Shown in pieces: positions 54,219 to 62,265 of a stretch of DNA of 64,000 nucleotides. Position numbers and translations under genes: made by a program. The stretch is from Anaerolineae bacterium (lineage in GTDB: Bacteria > Chloroflexota > Anaerolineae > Promineifilales > Promineifilaceae). The stretch is from contig JAHDWJ010000001.1 of the NCBI GenBank assembly GCA_023384415.1, forward strand, positions 124,001 to 188,000, in the 5' to 3' direction. Each line of letters begins with the position of its first letter. The stretch's first letter is position 1. The notes beneath the pieces are model-generated. The model saw nothing but the letters and a program-made list of their open reading frames with translations. It made no database searches and was not told the DNA's origin.

Positions 54219-54653
54219 TTAGCAACTGGTAAAGGGGTTACGTACCTGAGACAGATTATATTGCTGCCCTGGATTTAAATCTTCCGACCAGACAACTGCA
54301 CAGCCTAACTGATTGGCACTCTGCAATATCAGCGCGTCCCAGAACGACACATCATATCGTTCTTGCAAAATAATTGCGCTAAGAACATCTTCTCCCGTTG
54401 GACGATGAACCTGCCATCCACGTAAATCTTTTATGATCTGTTTTGCTTGTTGAATTGACAATGGGGGTTTTGCTTTACGTGTCACGGCGACATAGAACTC
54501 TTGCAGTACCTGTAAGCTCAGGCACCCCTGGCCCGATTTCCACAATTTTTGGAGTAACAAACTGGCCTGCTCCCGCTTGAAACCGGCAGATTGATCATAG
54601 GCATATACGAGTATATTTGTGTCAACAAATTGGAGATAAGTCTCATCGTTCAT
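54219..54653 (-). CDS. PIN-domain (VapC-like) toxin
   Basis: 144 residues from the ATG at 54653 (MNDETYLQFVDTNILVYAYD), preferred over 54662 because of the antitoxin overlap. The four acidic residues of the PIN ribonuclease centre are readable: Asp in QFVDTNILV, Glu in SLQVLQEFYVA, Asp in YDVSFWDALIL, and Asp in VVWSEDLNPGQ. VapC toxins cut tRNA or rRNA. The start overlaps the upstream antitoxin stop by 11 bases, the usual TA coupling. The location next to repeats and pseudogenes fits a mobile or stabilising module. Confidence 0.85.
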   Translation of the reverse strand: MNDETYLQFVDTNILVYAYDQSAGFKREQASLLLQKLWKSGQGCLSLQVLQEFYVAVTRKAKPPLSIQQAKQIIKDLRGWQVHRPTGEDVLSAIILQERYDVSFWDALILQSANQLGCAVVWSEDLNPGQQYNLSQVRNPFTSC

Positions 54654-54906
54654 GTAACTCATCCCGTGCCCAGGTAATTTTGCCGTATGTGCCTAAATTG
54701 GGGGGAGTTTCCAGCAGCCGCAGCTGTCGGTTCATGGCAATTTGATATTGTGTTTCCTCTTCCGGCAGCAATTCGTTTAGCATTTGTGTAATAAGTTCTG
54801 GCAGTGATGTATTGCGTTGAGAAGCAACTGTTTGGGCACGTTGCCAAATATTGTCTGGCAGCGACAAGATAATCTTATGATTGCTGGTTATTGATTGTTG
54901 ACTCAT
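54643..54906 (-). CDS. VapB-like antitoxin
   Basis: 87 residues; GGAGG precedes the ATG by five bases. The N-terminal part (KIILSLPDNIWQRAQTVASQ, then TSLPELITQMLNELLP) has the strand-helix-helix layout of ribbon-helix-helix DNA-binding antitoxins. The C-terminal ~40 residues (PPNLGTYGKITWARDELHER) should wrap the PIN toxin encoded immediately downstream. It probably represses its own promoter, located in the short 45-base gap to 54951. The RHH call is by pattern. Confidence 0.75.
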   Translation of the reverse strand: MSQQSITSNHKIILSLPDNIWQRAQTVASQRNTSLPELITQMLNELLPEEETQYQIAMNRQLRLLETPPNLGTYGKITWARDELHER

Positions 54907-54951
54907 GTTACACCTCCACAGGTTAGATTGTAACCTGCCTTGATGTGCCCT

Positions 54952-55884
54952 TCAACGAGCAAACGGCTCAATAGGGGCGACTATGCCGCTGCGGCTTATC
55001 TGGCGGCGGGTCTCAAACAGGTCAAAGCAAGCCACCACGTCTATGACTTCCAGGTTGGCGAAGTTAATTTGCTGCCATTGAGTGCGGCCAGCCCGCACAC
55101 TCAACAAATAATCATCCCTGATTTGCCCGGTACGGGGGTCTGTTCGCTGGGAATAAGCGGAGAGAACAAGCTGGTTGATCTGGGGTAGGGCGGCGAACAG
55201 TTCCCCCATTAAGCGGAAGGCCACCGCATGTATGTGGGTCTGGTACTCTTGGCGCCGCTGGGTGGCAGGGCGATCTTTCCACACCAGCCGCAGCTCTGTT
55301 TTGTTGACAACGGCCTGCACGGCGGGCATATCTTCACTTTCGGGCAAATCTACGTCCAGCCAGACGGTATCCCCATCCAGATCAAAGGAGACAAAGGTTT
55401 CACGAGGCCAGGGGATGGCTTCAACTTGTTTGGCTAAAATAGTCTGGGGATCGTTTGTGGATGGAGTCGCCGAAGTTGGGGCGGGGGTGTCTCGGTGGCA
55501 ATGGATGAGGGCTAGAAGTTCGTCGTTGACGCGGCCGCAGCTTTGTTCCAGCCAGGAGATAATTTCACTTTTATTGGTTTTGAGAAACGCGGCCGCGTCC
55601 TTAGCTGCGAGCGGCCTATCCCGGTTATCCAGCAGATACACCGTGCCATCCTCATTCAGGCCAATCGTGACATCGCCACGTACCGGACTGCTCCCCTTTT
55701 TCCCCGTTAGCCGGGTACGATAAGCCAGCCCTGTCCCCGGCAAATCCACATTGGCATACGCTCCTGTTTTACCCAGATTAAAGGTCAACCCTTTGCCGCC
55801 CAGGGTTAAACTCAGGCCTGATTTACTCAGGTTCAGCCGCATCCCAGGCAGCAGTTTAATGGATTTACGAAAACGAATAGCCAT
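54952..55884 (-). CDS. DUF4236 domain protein
   Basis: 310 residues. The ATG at 55884 overlaps the upstream stop (TGATG); a TTG at 55887 is less likely. The DUF4236 start is textbook: MAIRFRKSIKLLPGMRLNLS, then KSGLSLTLGGKGLTFNLGKTG and PGTGLAYRT. The rest has a helical region (LKTNKSEIISWLEQSCGRVN) and a C-terminal alpha/beta domain (WLDVDLPESEDMPAVQAVVN, EYQTHIHAVAFRLMGELFAA). Function unknown; the family is common next to phage or surface proteins. It is translationally coupled to the broken retropepsin-like gene. Confidence 0.8.
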   Translation of the reverse strand: MAIRFRKSIKLLPGMRLNLSKSGLSLTLGGKGLTFNLGKTGAYANVDLPGTGLAYRTRLTGKKGSSPVRGDVTIGLNEDGTVYLLDNRDRPLAAKDAAAFLKTNKSEIISWLEQSCGRVNDELLALIHCHRDTPAPTSATPSTNDPQTILAKQVEAIPWPRETFVSFDLDGDTVWLDVDLPESEDMPAVQAVVNKTELRLVWKDRPATQRRQEYQTHIHAVAFRLMGELFAALPQINQLVLSAYSQRTDPRTGQIRDDYLLSVRAGRTQWQQINFANLEVIDVVACFDLFETRRQISRSGIVAPIEPFAR

Positions 55885-56366
55885 CAAGACGAGATTTCAA
55901 CAGTGTGAGCCACACCGTTGAGCGTAACTACCAGATAATTCAAGACATCACGACCAATAATCAACTGATTATGTAGGCGATCTCCCAGAACTATCAATTG
56001 CATAGAAACACCGGCCAATTGGATAGTGAGATAATAGCTATCAGCCATGTACCTATGATTACCTAAAACATCAACACGCTTCCATCCCCTTTTCCTGGCC
56101 CGAATTTCCTGCAAATATCTAAGTGGAATCATGGTAGCGTCTGATCCGGAGTCTATAAATCCTGTCACGGTCAATATTTTATCACTTCTACCGCTGATCT
56201 CTATTTCGGCAATAGGGAAAGCCGGGACATCTTGTTGCCAAAAAGATAAAGTTTCGCTTAGGGCATCAGTGATCAGTTCATGGACTGGCTGCTGACGTTC
56301 TTAAGCCAGTTTCTCTGCCTTTTGGTAAAGGGGATCAGGTACCTGCACAGGATGGTGGCCAATCAT
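55884..56366 (-). pseudogene. Retropepsin-like gene interrupted by one in-frame stop
   Basis: From the ATG at 56366 the frame reads MIGHHPVQVPDPLYQKAEKL-A and then TAA at 56303-56301, but it continues open in the same frame (ERQQPVHELITDALSETLSF, then WQQDVPAFPIAEIEISG) into a clan-AA aspartic protease: GFIDSGSDATMIPLRYLQEI with the catalytic DSG, and later LIVLGDRLHNQLIIGRDVLN. The first ~45 residues resemble small ribbon-helix-helix-type N-terminal modules. A Glu codon GAA becoming TAA would explain the break. The protease half could still be made from the TTG at 56174 (96 residues). The ATG lies two bases after the previous gene's stop. Confidence 0.65.
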
Positions 56367-56368
56367 TT

Positions 56369-56737
56369 TTATTCCCCTGTATGCACCAAAAGCCAACCAA
56401 TGCCTCCCAAAACGGTAATGGCGACTATTTGCTCTCGCCAGGGCCAGTGGAAAAATTTACCGCTGGCTAGAGCTACCCCAATCATGGTGACAGCAAACCA
56501 TATCAAGGTTTGTATCTCTGGGGCCACAATGCCGACCTGTTTCATAAACCGGACAGCCAACCAGAAGGCGGTGATGCCAAAGGCAAAGCCAAACGCAGAC
56601 AGACCAAATTCGCGCCAGATCAGCCGCCCCTCTTGCCACATCGCGGCCGCGTGCAAAAACCCAAACGCATCCCCCACTCCAGAAAGTAGGGTCAGGCCAA
56701 CAATCCACATCCCCAGCCGCACCGGTTCACTCAACAT
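56369..56737 (-). CDS. Small four-helix membrane protein of unknown function
   Basis: 122 residues with four hydrophobic helices: GMWIVGLTLLSGVGDAFGFL, LSAFGFAFGITAFWLAVRF, TLIWFAVTMIGVALASG, and IVAITVLGGIGWLLVHTG. GAGG lies upstream of the ATG. I do not recognise a family. The stop is two bases from the start of the broken retropepsin-like gene, so the three genes 56737-54952 form one operon. Spacer words (GTGAGCCATAAGC and similar) fill the gap to the next gene upstream. Confidence 0.65.
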   Translation of the reverse strand: MLSEPVRLGMWIVGLTLLSGVGDAFGFLHAAAMWQEGRLIWREFGLSAFGFAFGITAFWLAVRFMKQVGIVAPEIQTLIWFAVTMIGVALASGKFFHWPWREQIVAITVLGGIGWLLVHTGE

Positions 56738-56836
56738 TGCCCAGTATCCTCGGGAGAAAGTGAGCCATAAGCAATTAGCCGTAAGGACAGGGGAATACGG
56801 CTCACTGATAACAGCTCAGGGAAAAGTAATAAACAG

Positions 56837-57451
56837 TCACCCCCGCAGCCGGTCTAAAAACCCCCGCGCTGGTTTCTGATTCTGCATCGCCTGGAGTTCA
56901 CCTTCTAATTTAGCTGCTTTCGCTTCCGCGGCCGCGGCCCGTGATTGCAAATTGATCCGGGCCGAACGCTCTTCACTCAACTGCTGCTCCAGCTTTTTAC
57001 TCATTTGCAATTCCGTCTCCATACGGGCCACCTGTTTCTCTAGGCTCACCCGGCTGGAACGTTCTTCTGTGAGCAGCAGCTCTAACCGCTGCACCTGCTC
57101 GGCATGAACTTGCAGCCGGGCGATTTGCCGCTCCAGGGCAATTTTACCGTCCCGCTCTCGCACTAGCTCCGCCTGGAGCATATCCCGCTCCTGCCGCAGC
57201 AGTTCCATCTGCCGGTTGGCCTGGTCTTTGATCTGGTCAAGCAGCTGCATGGCTGCCTTGGATTCTCGTTGGATTTTGTTTTCCAACGCTTCCAACTGGT
57301 CTACACGCAGCGTTGCGGCCGCGTCCCGCTCGCCAAACTCAATCGTTGCTGGACCAGCTGGGGTAGCCTCGGCTGGCGTCATCACCGCCAACCCTTCCGG
57401 ATCAAACACCGGTAAATCATCCAGCGGATTATTCATTTTCCGTTTAGCCAT
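56837..57451 (-). CDS. Coiled-coil protein coupled to ParA
   Basis: 204 residues; the ATG overlaps the 3' end of the ParA gene by eight bases. A disordered start (NPLDDLPVFDPEGLAVM) is followed by one long coiled coil (~50-190; DQLEALENKIQRESKAAMQL, LLTEERSSRVSLEKQVARME, EQQLSEERSARINLQSRAAA) and a basic end (KPARGFLDRLRG). No known domain is visible. ParA-type ATPases that position cargo other than plasmids often have a dedicated coiled-coil partner; the overlap makes this the likely partner here. Confidence 0.75.
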   Translation of the reverse strand: MAKRKMNNPLDDLPVFDPEGLAVMTPAEATPAGPATIEFGERDAAATLRVDQLEALENKIQRESKAAMQLLDQIKDQANRQMELLRQERDMLQAELVRERDGKIALERQIARLQVHAEQVQRLELLLTEERSSRVSLEKQVARMETELQMSKKLEQQLSEERSARINLQSRAAAAEAKAAKLEGELQAMQNQKPARGFLDRLRG

Positions 57452-58352
57452 GATACACCCTATCCACTAACTGCTGATACGCCACCGTTGCCGGGTTCTC
57501 CCCTTTGGGATCATACTCAAAAATCGTTAGATGATAAGCCGGCGCTTCCGCCACCATCTGACTGCGGGGAATCGGTTCAGCCACCGCCTTGCCATACACA
57601 TCTAACAACGAATCCATCATCTCCTGGTCCAAATTTTGCCGCAGCACCATCATCGTCGGCACAATCGTATGAATAGCAATGTCAATCCCTTTCATCTGGG
57701 ATTCCCGGATATTGGCAACATGTTGGGTAATCCCCACCATGCTGAAATAATCTGGTTTGACCGGGACAATCGCCCCTTCGGCAAAATGGTAAATCGCCTG
57801 GGTAAACGCATCCAGGTTAGGGGGGCAGTCCAGGATAATGTAGGCAAACCGATCTACCGCCTGGGCCAGACGACGCAAGAGCGCGGCCGCGATATTATGC
57901 TGTCCCCCATCCGCCAAACTTTTCTGTAACAGCGCCTGCTTCGCCAACTCCAAATTATCCGAAGACGGCAAAAGCCACAAATTAGGCCGGGGATAGCCCG
58001 CTTCCGCCCGGTCTGCCGAAACCACACCTTCTCCAAGCGTTTGCCGCCCTAACAAAACTTCCCCAATATCAGCCGTGCCGACATCTACCCCCAACCCTCT
58101 GGCACAATGCCCCTGCGGATCCAAATCAACCAACAACACATGACCCCGCACATACATCGTCGTCCCCTGAAACTCCACCAGACGATCCTTCTCCTCAATC
58201 TGGGCCACATCTTCTGGCGACACCCGCAGCAGCAGCCGCCGCGATAACCCATGCGCCAGGTTAATTGCCGTCGTCGTCTTGGCAACCCCCCCCTTCCGGT
58301 TCACCACCGCGAAAATCTTCGGCTGTCGTTGTTTCCGTTTTCGTGTCGCCAT
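57444..58352 (-). CDS. ParA/MinD-family ATPase with an internal insert
   Basis: 302 residues. The deviant Walker A is VVNRKGGVAKTTTAINLA (signature Lys20, Lys25). A ~30-residue insert (residues ~39-70, LLLRVSPEDVAQIEEKDRLV, then EFQGTTMYVRG) precedes the usual switch strand VLLVDLDPQGHCARGLGVD. Walker B is FAYIILDCPPNLDAFTQAIY and the VPVKPDYFSMVGI strand is present. There is no ParB gene nearby and the partner is the coiled-coil protein, so chromosome partitioning is unlikely to be its job. A cargo-positioning or cell-pole system is a fair guess. The gap downstream of the Der gene carries two palindromes. Confidence 0.88.
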   Translation of the reverse strand: MATRKRKQRQPKIFAVVNRKGGVAKTTTAINLAHGLSRRLLLRVSPEDVAQIEEKDRLVEFQGTTMYVRGHVLLVDLDPQGHCARGLGVDVGTADIGEVLLGRQTLGEGVVSADRAEAGYPRPNLWLLPSSDNLELAKQALLQKSLADGGQHNIAAALLRRLAQAVDRFAYIILDCPPNLDAFTQAIYHFAEGAIVPVKPDYFSMVGITQHVANIRESQMKGIDIAIHTIVPTMMVLRQNLDQEMMDSLLDVYGKAVAEPIPRSQMVAEAPAYHLTIFEYDPKGENPATVAYQQLVDRVYHG

Positions 58353-58368
58353 GGTAATTCCAAACCCA

Positions 58369-58388
58369 CCCGGACGTAAACGTCCGGG
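58369..58388. repeat. CCCGGACG/CGTCCGGG palindrome
   Basis: A perfect 8-bp stem around TAAA, 16 bases upstream of the ParA start, in the 163-base spacer 58353-58515. Such short GC-rich stems of the form CCCGGACGTAAACGTCCGGG are common mobile palindromes. It could also be an operator for the ParA gene. Confidence 0.6.
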
Positions 58389-58446
58389 CTAAACATACAA
58401 AAGCCGTTGACCTGCGGCCGCAGCCCTATCGGGCTTCGCATTTTCA

Positions 58447-58468
58447 GCCCGGCGGTTCACCGCCGGGC
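58447..58468. repeat. GCCCGGCGG/CCGCCGGGC palindrome
   Basis: A perfect 9-bp stem with a TTCA loop, followed by a third related word (CTGCCGGGC). It lies after the der gene is read and before ParA, with a GCGGCCGC octamer at 58414. It could end transcription of der (minus strand) or be a REP-like repeat. Confidence 0.6.
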
Positions 58469-58515
58469 GAATCCTGCCGGGCAAACTCGCAAACTCACCC
58501 ACTCGCAAACTCCCC

Positions 58516-59871
58516 CTACTCACTCTCCCGTCCTCGGAACAGCAGCTTGATAGGTGTTCCTACGAACGGAAAGGTTTCCCGCAGCCGGTTCTCCAGGTAT
58601 CGCTGGTAGCCAAAATGAACCCACTCGGGACGGTTCACAAAAAAAACAAACGTCGGTGGGGCCACACCGACTTGGGTCATATAGTAAAATTTGAGTTGCA
58701 GACCAGACCGATGGGGTGGGGGATGGGCTTCCAGGGTTTCTCTGAGCCATCGGTTTAGATCTGCTGTGACCACGCGATGATGGCGGGCGGCGTGAACCTC
58801 TAACACCAGGGGCAATATTTTGCTCACCCGCTGCCCCGTTTCCGCTGAGATAAAAAGCAGCGGCGCATAAGGCAAAAAGTTGAATGCTTCCCGCACCTGG
58901 TTGGTAAACTCGTGCATCGAATGGGTATCCTTTTCCACCACATCCCACTTGTTGATTAACAAAATAACCCCCGCTGATTGCTCTTCTTGTAACATCCCCC
59001 CAACATGTAAATCTTGGGCGATAATGCCTTCCTCAGCATTGAGCAACAAAAGAGCCACATCGGCTCGGTCTAACGCTTTCATGGCCCGGAGAACGGAATA
59101 TTTTTCGACCCCTGGATCAATCTTGCCCCGCCGCCGAATACCCGCCGTGTCAATCAGGGTAAACTCCTCGCCAAAAGCCCGCACTTTGGTATCAATCGCG
59201 TCACGAGTAGTGCCCGCAATAGGACTGACAATAACCCGATCTTCGCCCACCAGCTTATTGACCAGGGTAGATTTGCCGACGTTTGGCCGCCCTAAAATAG
59301 CCACCTTGATCGTTTCATCTTCCACGTCTTCCACAGAAAAAGAGGGGAGCAGATCAGCCACCGCATCTAATAAGTCGCCTGTGCCTGTGCCGTGCAGGGA
59401 AGAAACAGCGATGACTTCGCCCAACCCCAGTTCATAAAACTCATAAGCTGTATCATGTAATTTACTAGATTCCAACTTGTTGGCGGCAATGATGACTGGT
59501 TTATTGGCCCGGTGCAATATTTTACCTACTTCTCGATCCGCCGCTGTAATCCCCACCTGACCATCTACCACATGGACAATCACATCGGCATCCTGAATGG
59601 CAACTTCTGCCTGCCGCCGAATGAGGGGTAGAAATTTTTCCGAATCTTCAGATAGTGGTTCCGTGTGCCATCCTTCCAACAGCTCAATGCCGCCGGTATC
59701 CACCAGCATAAAATTGATTCCATTCCATTCCGATTCGGCATATAAGCGGTCACGGGTGGTTCCCGCTACTTCAGAGACGACGGCCATCCGCCGGCCGACG
59801 ATACGGTTAAATAAGGTAGATTTACCAACATTGGGACGCCCCACCAGGGCAACCAATGGTCTACGACTCAT
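58516..59871 (-). CDS. der: Ribosome-associated GTPase Der (EngA)
   Basis: 451 residues; a CGAGG lies upstream of the ATG. Two tandem GTPase domains: G1 LVGRPNVGKSTLFNRIVG, VDTGG; and G1' ILGRPNVGKSTLVNKLVG, IDTAGIRRRGKIDPGVEKYS, NKWD in LLINKWDVVEKD. The C-terminal KH-like domain (KFYYMTQVGVAPPTFVFFVN) completes the family. Der assembles the 50S subunit in the cytoplasm. In the window it is notable for having no GCGGCCGC octamer in 1.36 kb. A family-2 repeat lies between it and ybbR. Confidence 0.97.
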   Translation of the reverse strand: MSRRPLVALVGRPNVGKSTLFNRIVGRRMAVVSEVAGTTRDRLYAESEWNGINFMLVDTGGIELLEGWHTEPLSEDSEKFLPLIRRQAEVAIQDADVIVHVVDGQVGITAADREVGKILHRANKPVIIAANKLESSKLHDTAYEFYELGLGEVIAVSSLHGTGTGDLLDAVADLLPSFSVEDVEDETIKVAILGRPNVGKSTLVNKLVGEDRVIVSPIAGTTRDAIDTKVRAFGEEFTLIDTAGIRRRGKIDPGVEKYSVLRAMKALDRADVALLLLNAEEGIIAQDLHVGGMLQEEQSAGVILLINKWDVVEKDTHSMHEFTNQVREAFNFLPYAPLLFISAETGQRVSKILPLVLEVHAARHHRVVTADLNRWLRETLEAHPPPHRSGLQLKFYYMTQVGVAPPTFVFFVNRPEWVHFGYQRYLENRLRETFPFVGTPIKLLFRGRESE

Positions 59872-59899
59872 GTGTCATACCTCGTTAGCAGTTAGCGGT

Positions 59900-59994
59900 A
59901 TCTTCTCAATATGTCGGGGTGAACCTTCAGAAGGTTTCTTCTAGGGGTTGGTTCTTGGTTTAAACCTTCCGCAGGTTACATGCTTTATTGAGAT
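59900..59994. mobile_element. Family-2 palindromic element, copy D (95 bp)
   Basis: It begins ATCTTCTCAATA, holds AACCTTCAGAAGGTT and AACCTTCCGCAGGTT (each with one change from the other copies) and ends TTTATTGAGAT. It is more diverged than copies A and B, so older. Its right end encodes the last residues (TSQ) and the stop codon of the ybbR gene, exactly as copy A does for the DUF998-like gene. Confidence 0.85.
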
Positions 59995-61340
59995 GTTCCG
60001 TTAGCAATATAAAAGGACCACCTAAAAGATAAAGCCAGTGGTGGAAAAGTAAGCCACCAAACCCAGGCAGTTTGTGGCGGCGGAACAGTTTCTCCCAGGC
60101 TGCTTTCTAGTGGCAGCGTTGGGGTTACGACGGTTGTAATGACTACAGTGATAAAAGCCGGTTGCGTTGAACGTACTTCCAGGCCGGTGGCGGTTACAAC
60201 CACATTGGGAGTGATATTGTGGGACCCAATATCTAACCCTAACAGATCAAGGGTAACACGTACATCATCATTTTCCAATGAATCTAAAACAGGTAATGGC
60301 CCATAAACAACTACCCGCACCGTGTCTACACTTAAGGTATAGGTTAGTCCTGGGCCGAGGGCACGAATTTCAGGAATGACGGGAACTACTGAACTGGTGT
60401 AAATTGGCTCAATTTCAATGACGACCAAAATGGGTTGGACGTCATCCAGGCTAACCCCTCTGGGCAAGATGAGAGTCGCTTGTAGACTGATGGGTTGGGT
60501 AGCCCCAGTAATATCTACAGGTTCTGTTTGTATGCTGCTCAACCCATTCAACACTTCGGGTGGGCCAGTGACCAGGACGCTTCTGGGTTCGTTGGTGACA
60601 TTGAGCAGGCGATACCCAGGGGCCGGCTCACCAACCCAATTGACTACAACTGGCTTTTCGGCAAAATCAGCCAGTTGGGTAATGGGTACGGTGATGTTGA
60701 TTTCGGTGGTGCTAAGGCTCAAATTATTGGTGCCAACGACGTTACCCTGTTGATCGTAAAACAGCGGCCGCCGGGTCACCGTAATGTTATCTCGGGCATC
60801 ATCCAACAAAATAGTGACACGGGCTTCCGTTATCTCTTCGACACGGGTGGCTGGTCCAGAGATTTGCACCGTTGCCGGGTCGCTGATGGGGTCCGCCGTT
60901 GTGTGGCCTCGTGCCGGTGTTCCCCGTAAGATAACCACAACAGGTACTTCGCGGGAGGTTTGCCGTTCTAGGACAATAACGGTGGTGGTAGGAAATTGGG
61001 ATATTACAGTTACATCATCTATATCCGCTACTATCTGGATGGGGGCAGCTGTTTCGCCAAATGGGAGTTGGCTTAAATCTATAACGGCTAGAAATTGTTC
61101 AGGGCGCAGCTGATTGAGGATAGCTGTCGGACCATTGACTTCAATCCGCACGGAGCGCTGGACGGTGTTTGTAACCAGGGCATTGTCTGGCAGCCCTTGC
61201 AGCTCTACCACAAGATCAAAAGAGCGGGTGATGAACGGGTTGTTTTCCCGCACGGCTGTAACCCAGATCACAATAGCCAAAACCAGGGATAGCAGGATGG
61301 TCAGCAGGTCGGCTAGAAAACTATTAGAGCGACGTAACAT
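59985..61340 (-). CDS. YbbR-domain protein (CdaR-like)
   Basis: 451 residues. An N-terminal membrane anchor (FLADLLTILLSLVLAIVIWV) is followed by four to five YbbR repeats, visible as FDLVVELQGLPDNALVTNTV, REVPVVVILRGTPARGHTTA, EKPVVVNWVGEPAPGYRLLN, VPVIPEIRALGPGLTYTLSV. CdaR proteins bind and modulate the diadenylate cyclase CdaA; here cdaA lies 84 bases upstream in the same operon. The last ~30 residues (WVWWLTFPPLALSFRWSFYI) are hydrophobic and odd for the family. A mobile repeat now supplies the stop, so the true C-terminus may have changed. Confidence 0.9.
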   Translation of the reverse strand: MLRRSNSFLADLLTILLSLVLAIVIWVTAVRENNPFITRSFDLVVELQGLPDNALVTNTVQRSVRIEVNGPTAILNQLRPEQFLAVIDLSQLPFGETAAPIQIVADIDDVTVISQFPTTTVIVLERQTSREVPVVVILRGTPARGHTTADPISDPATVQISGPATRVEEITEARVTILLDDARDNITVTRRPLFYDQQGNVVGTNNLSLSTTEINITVPITQLADFAEKPVVVNWVGEPAPGYRLLNVTNEPRSVLVTGPPEVLNGLSSIQTEPVDITGATQPISLQATLILPRGVSLDDVQPILVVIEIEPIYTSSVVPVIPEIRALGPGLTYTLSVDTVRVVVYGPLPVLDSLENDDVRVTLDLLGLDIGSHNITPNVVVTATGLEVRSTQPAFITVVITTVVTPTLPLESSLGETVPPPQTAWVWWLTFPPLALSFRWSFYIANGTSQ

Positions 61341-61424
61341 GATAGGTTAAAAGGTGACAGTTAGCAGTAGGGAGGGGGATGGTGGGAACTAACTGTTCGT
61401 GGATCGGTTAAACAACTCGCTACT

Positions 61425-62240
61425 TCATAGATTTTGACGGCCATCGGTTACAGTTTTGCCACGATTTTGCAGGAATGCTTGTAGGATGGCATCCAGGCGG
61501 GTAGGGTCCTGGCGGCGTAGGATACGGCCATTATGGGCGATGGCGACCTGGCCGGTTTCTTCGGAAACGACGATGACGACGGCATCGCTGACTTCGCTAA
61601 TGCCCAGGGCGGCGCGATGACGTAACCCCATTTGCCGGTCGGAAAGACTGCTGGTAGAGAGGGGCATGACGCAGGCCGCGGCCGCGACACGATCCCCCCG
61701 CACAATTACGGCCCCATCATGGAGTTCCGTATGTTTGTTGAACACCGTCAGGAACAGCTCCGCTGAAGGTTCAGCATTGAGGACGATACCGGTATCAATA
61801 TATTCTTGTAAGCCTGTGTCTTGCTCTAAGACAATTAAGGCGCCATGCCGCCGTTGAGAGAGGCGTAAACAAGCCTGAGCAATAGCGGTTATCATGGGTC
61901 GGTTTTGATCTTGCCGCCAGAAACGCAGGTAGCGCCCGGCACTCCCCAACCGCTCTAAAGCCCGGCGCAGTTCTGGCTGGAAGATAATAGGAATAGCCAG
62001 AAGCATGACGGGGAAGATACGATCTATGAGCCAGCTTAAAGCTGGGAGTTGGAAAAGGTTGGATAAACCAACTACCAATACCAGGGCCAATAGGATAAAG
62101 ACAATAATACCGCGTAGAAGCTGAACAGCTCGTGTGCCTCGAATAACCCGTAGAACAGCAACGATGACGGCAGTCACCAATAAAATATCAACTACGCTGT
62201 CTATGGTTAATTGGCTGAGGTAAAAGTTGATTTGTTCCAA
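61425..62240 (-). CDS. cdaA: Diadenylate cyclase CdaA
   Basis: 271 residues. The start is the TTG at 62240, with AAGGG six bases upstream; no ATG is available earlier. The N-terminus has three membrane helices (VDILLVTAVIVAVLRVI, LLRGIIVFILLALVLVVGLSN and the PVMLLAIPIIFQPELRRAL linker). The DisA_N catalytic domain shows TELHDGAVIVRGDRVAAAAC (DGA loop) and GLRHRAALGISEVSDAVVIV (RHR). The product c-di-AMP controls potassium and osmotic balance. The downstream ybbR and the TPR gene 25 bases upstream share its transcript. Confidence 0.96.
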   Translation of the reverse strand: MEQINFYLSQLTIDSVVDILLVTAVIVAVLRVIRGTRAVQLLRGIIVFILLALVLVVGLSNLFQLPALSWLIDRIFPVMLLAIPIIFQPELRRALERLGSAGRYLRFWRQDQNRPMITAIAQACLRLSQRRHGALIVLEQDTGLQEYIDTGIVLNAEPSAELFLTVFNKHTELHDGAVIVRGDRVAAAACVMPLSTSSLSDRQMGLRHRAALGISEVSDAVVIVVSEETGQVAIAHNGRILRRQDPTRLDAILQAFLQNRGKTVTDGRQNL

Positions 62241-62265
62241 AATAGACCCTTGGGTGGGGTATATT

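Noticed and set aside
56280..56879. 199-codon plus-strand ORF
   Set aside because: It is the shadow of the four-helix membrane protein and the broken retropepsin gene, and its product is basic and Pro/Ser-rich, without a family.
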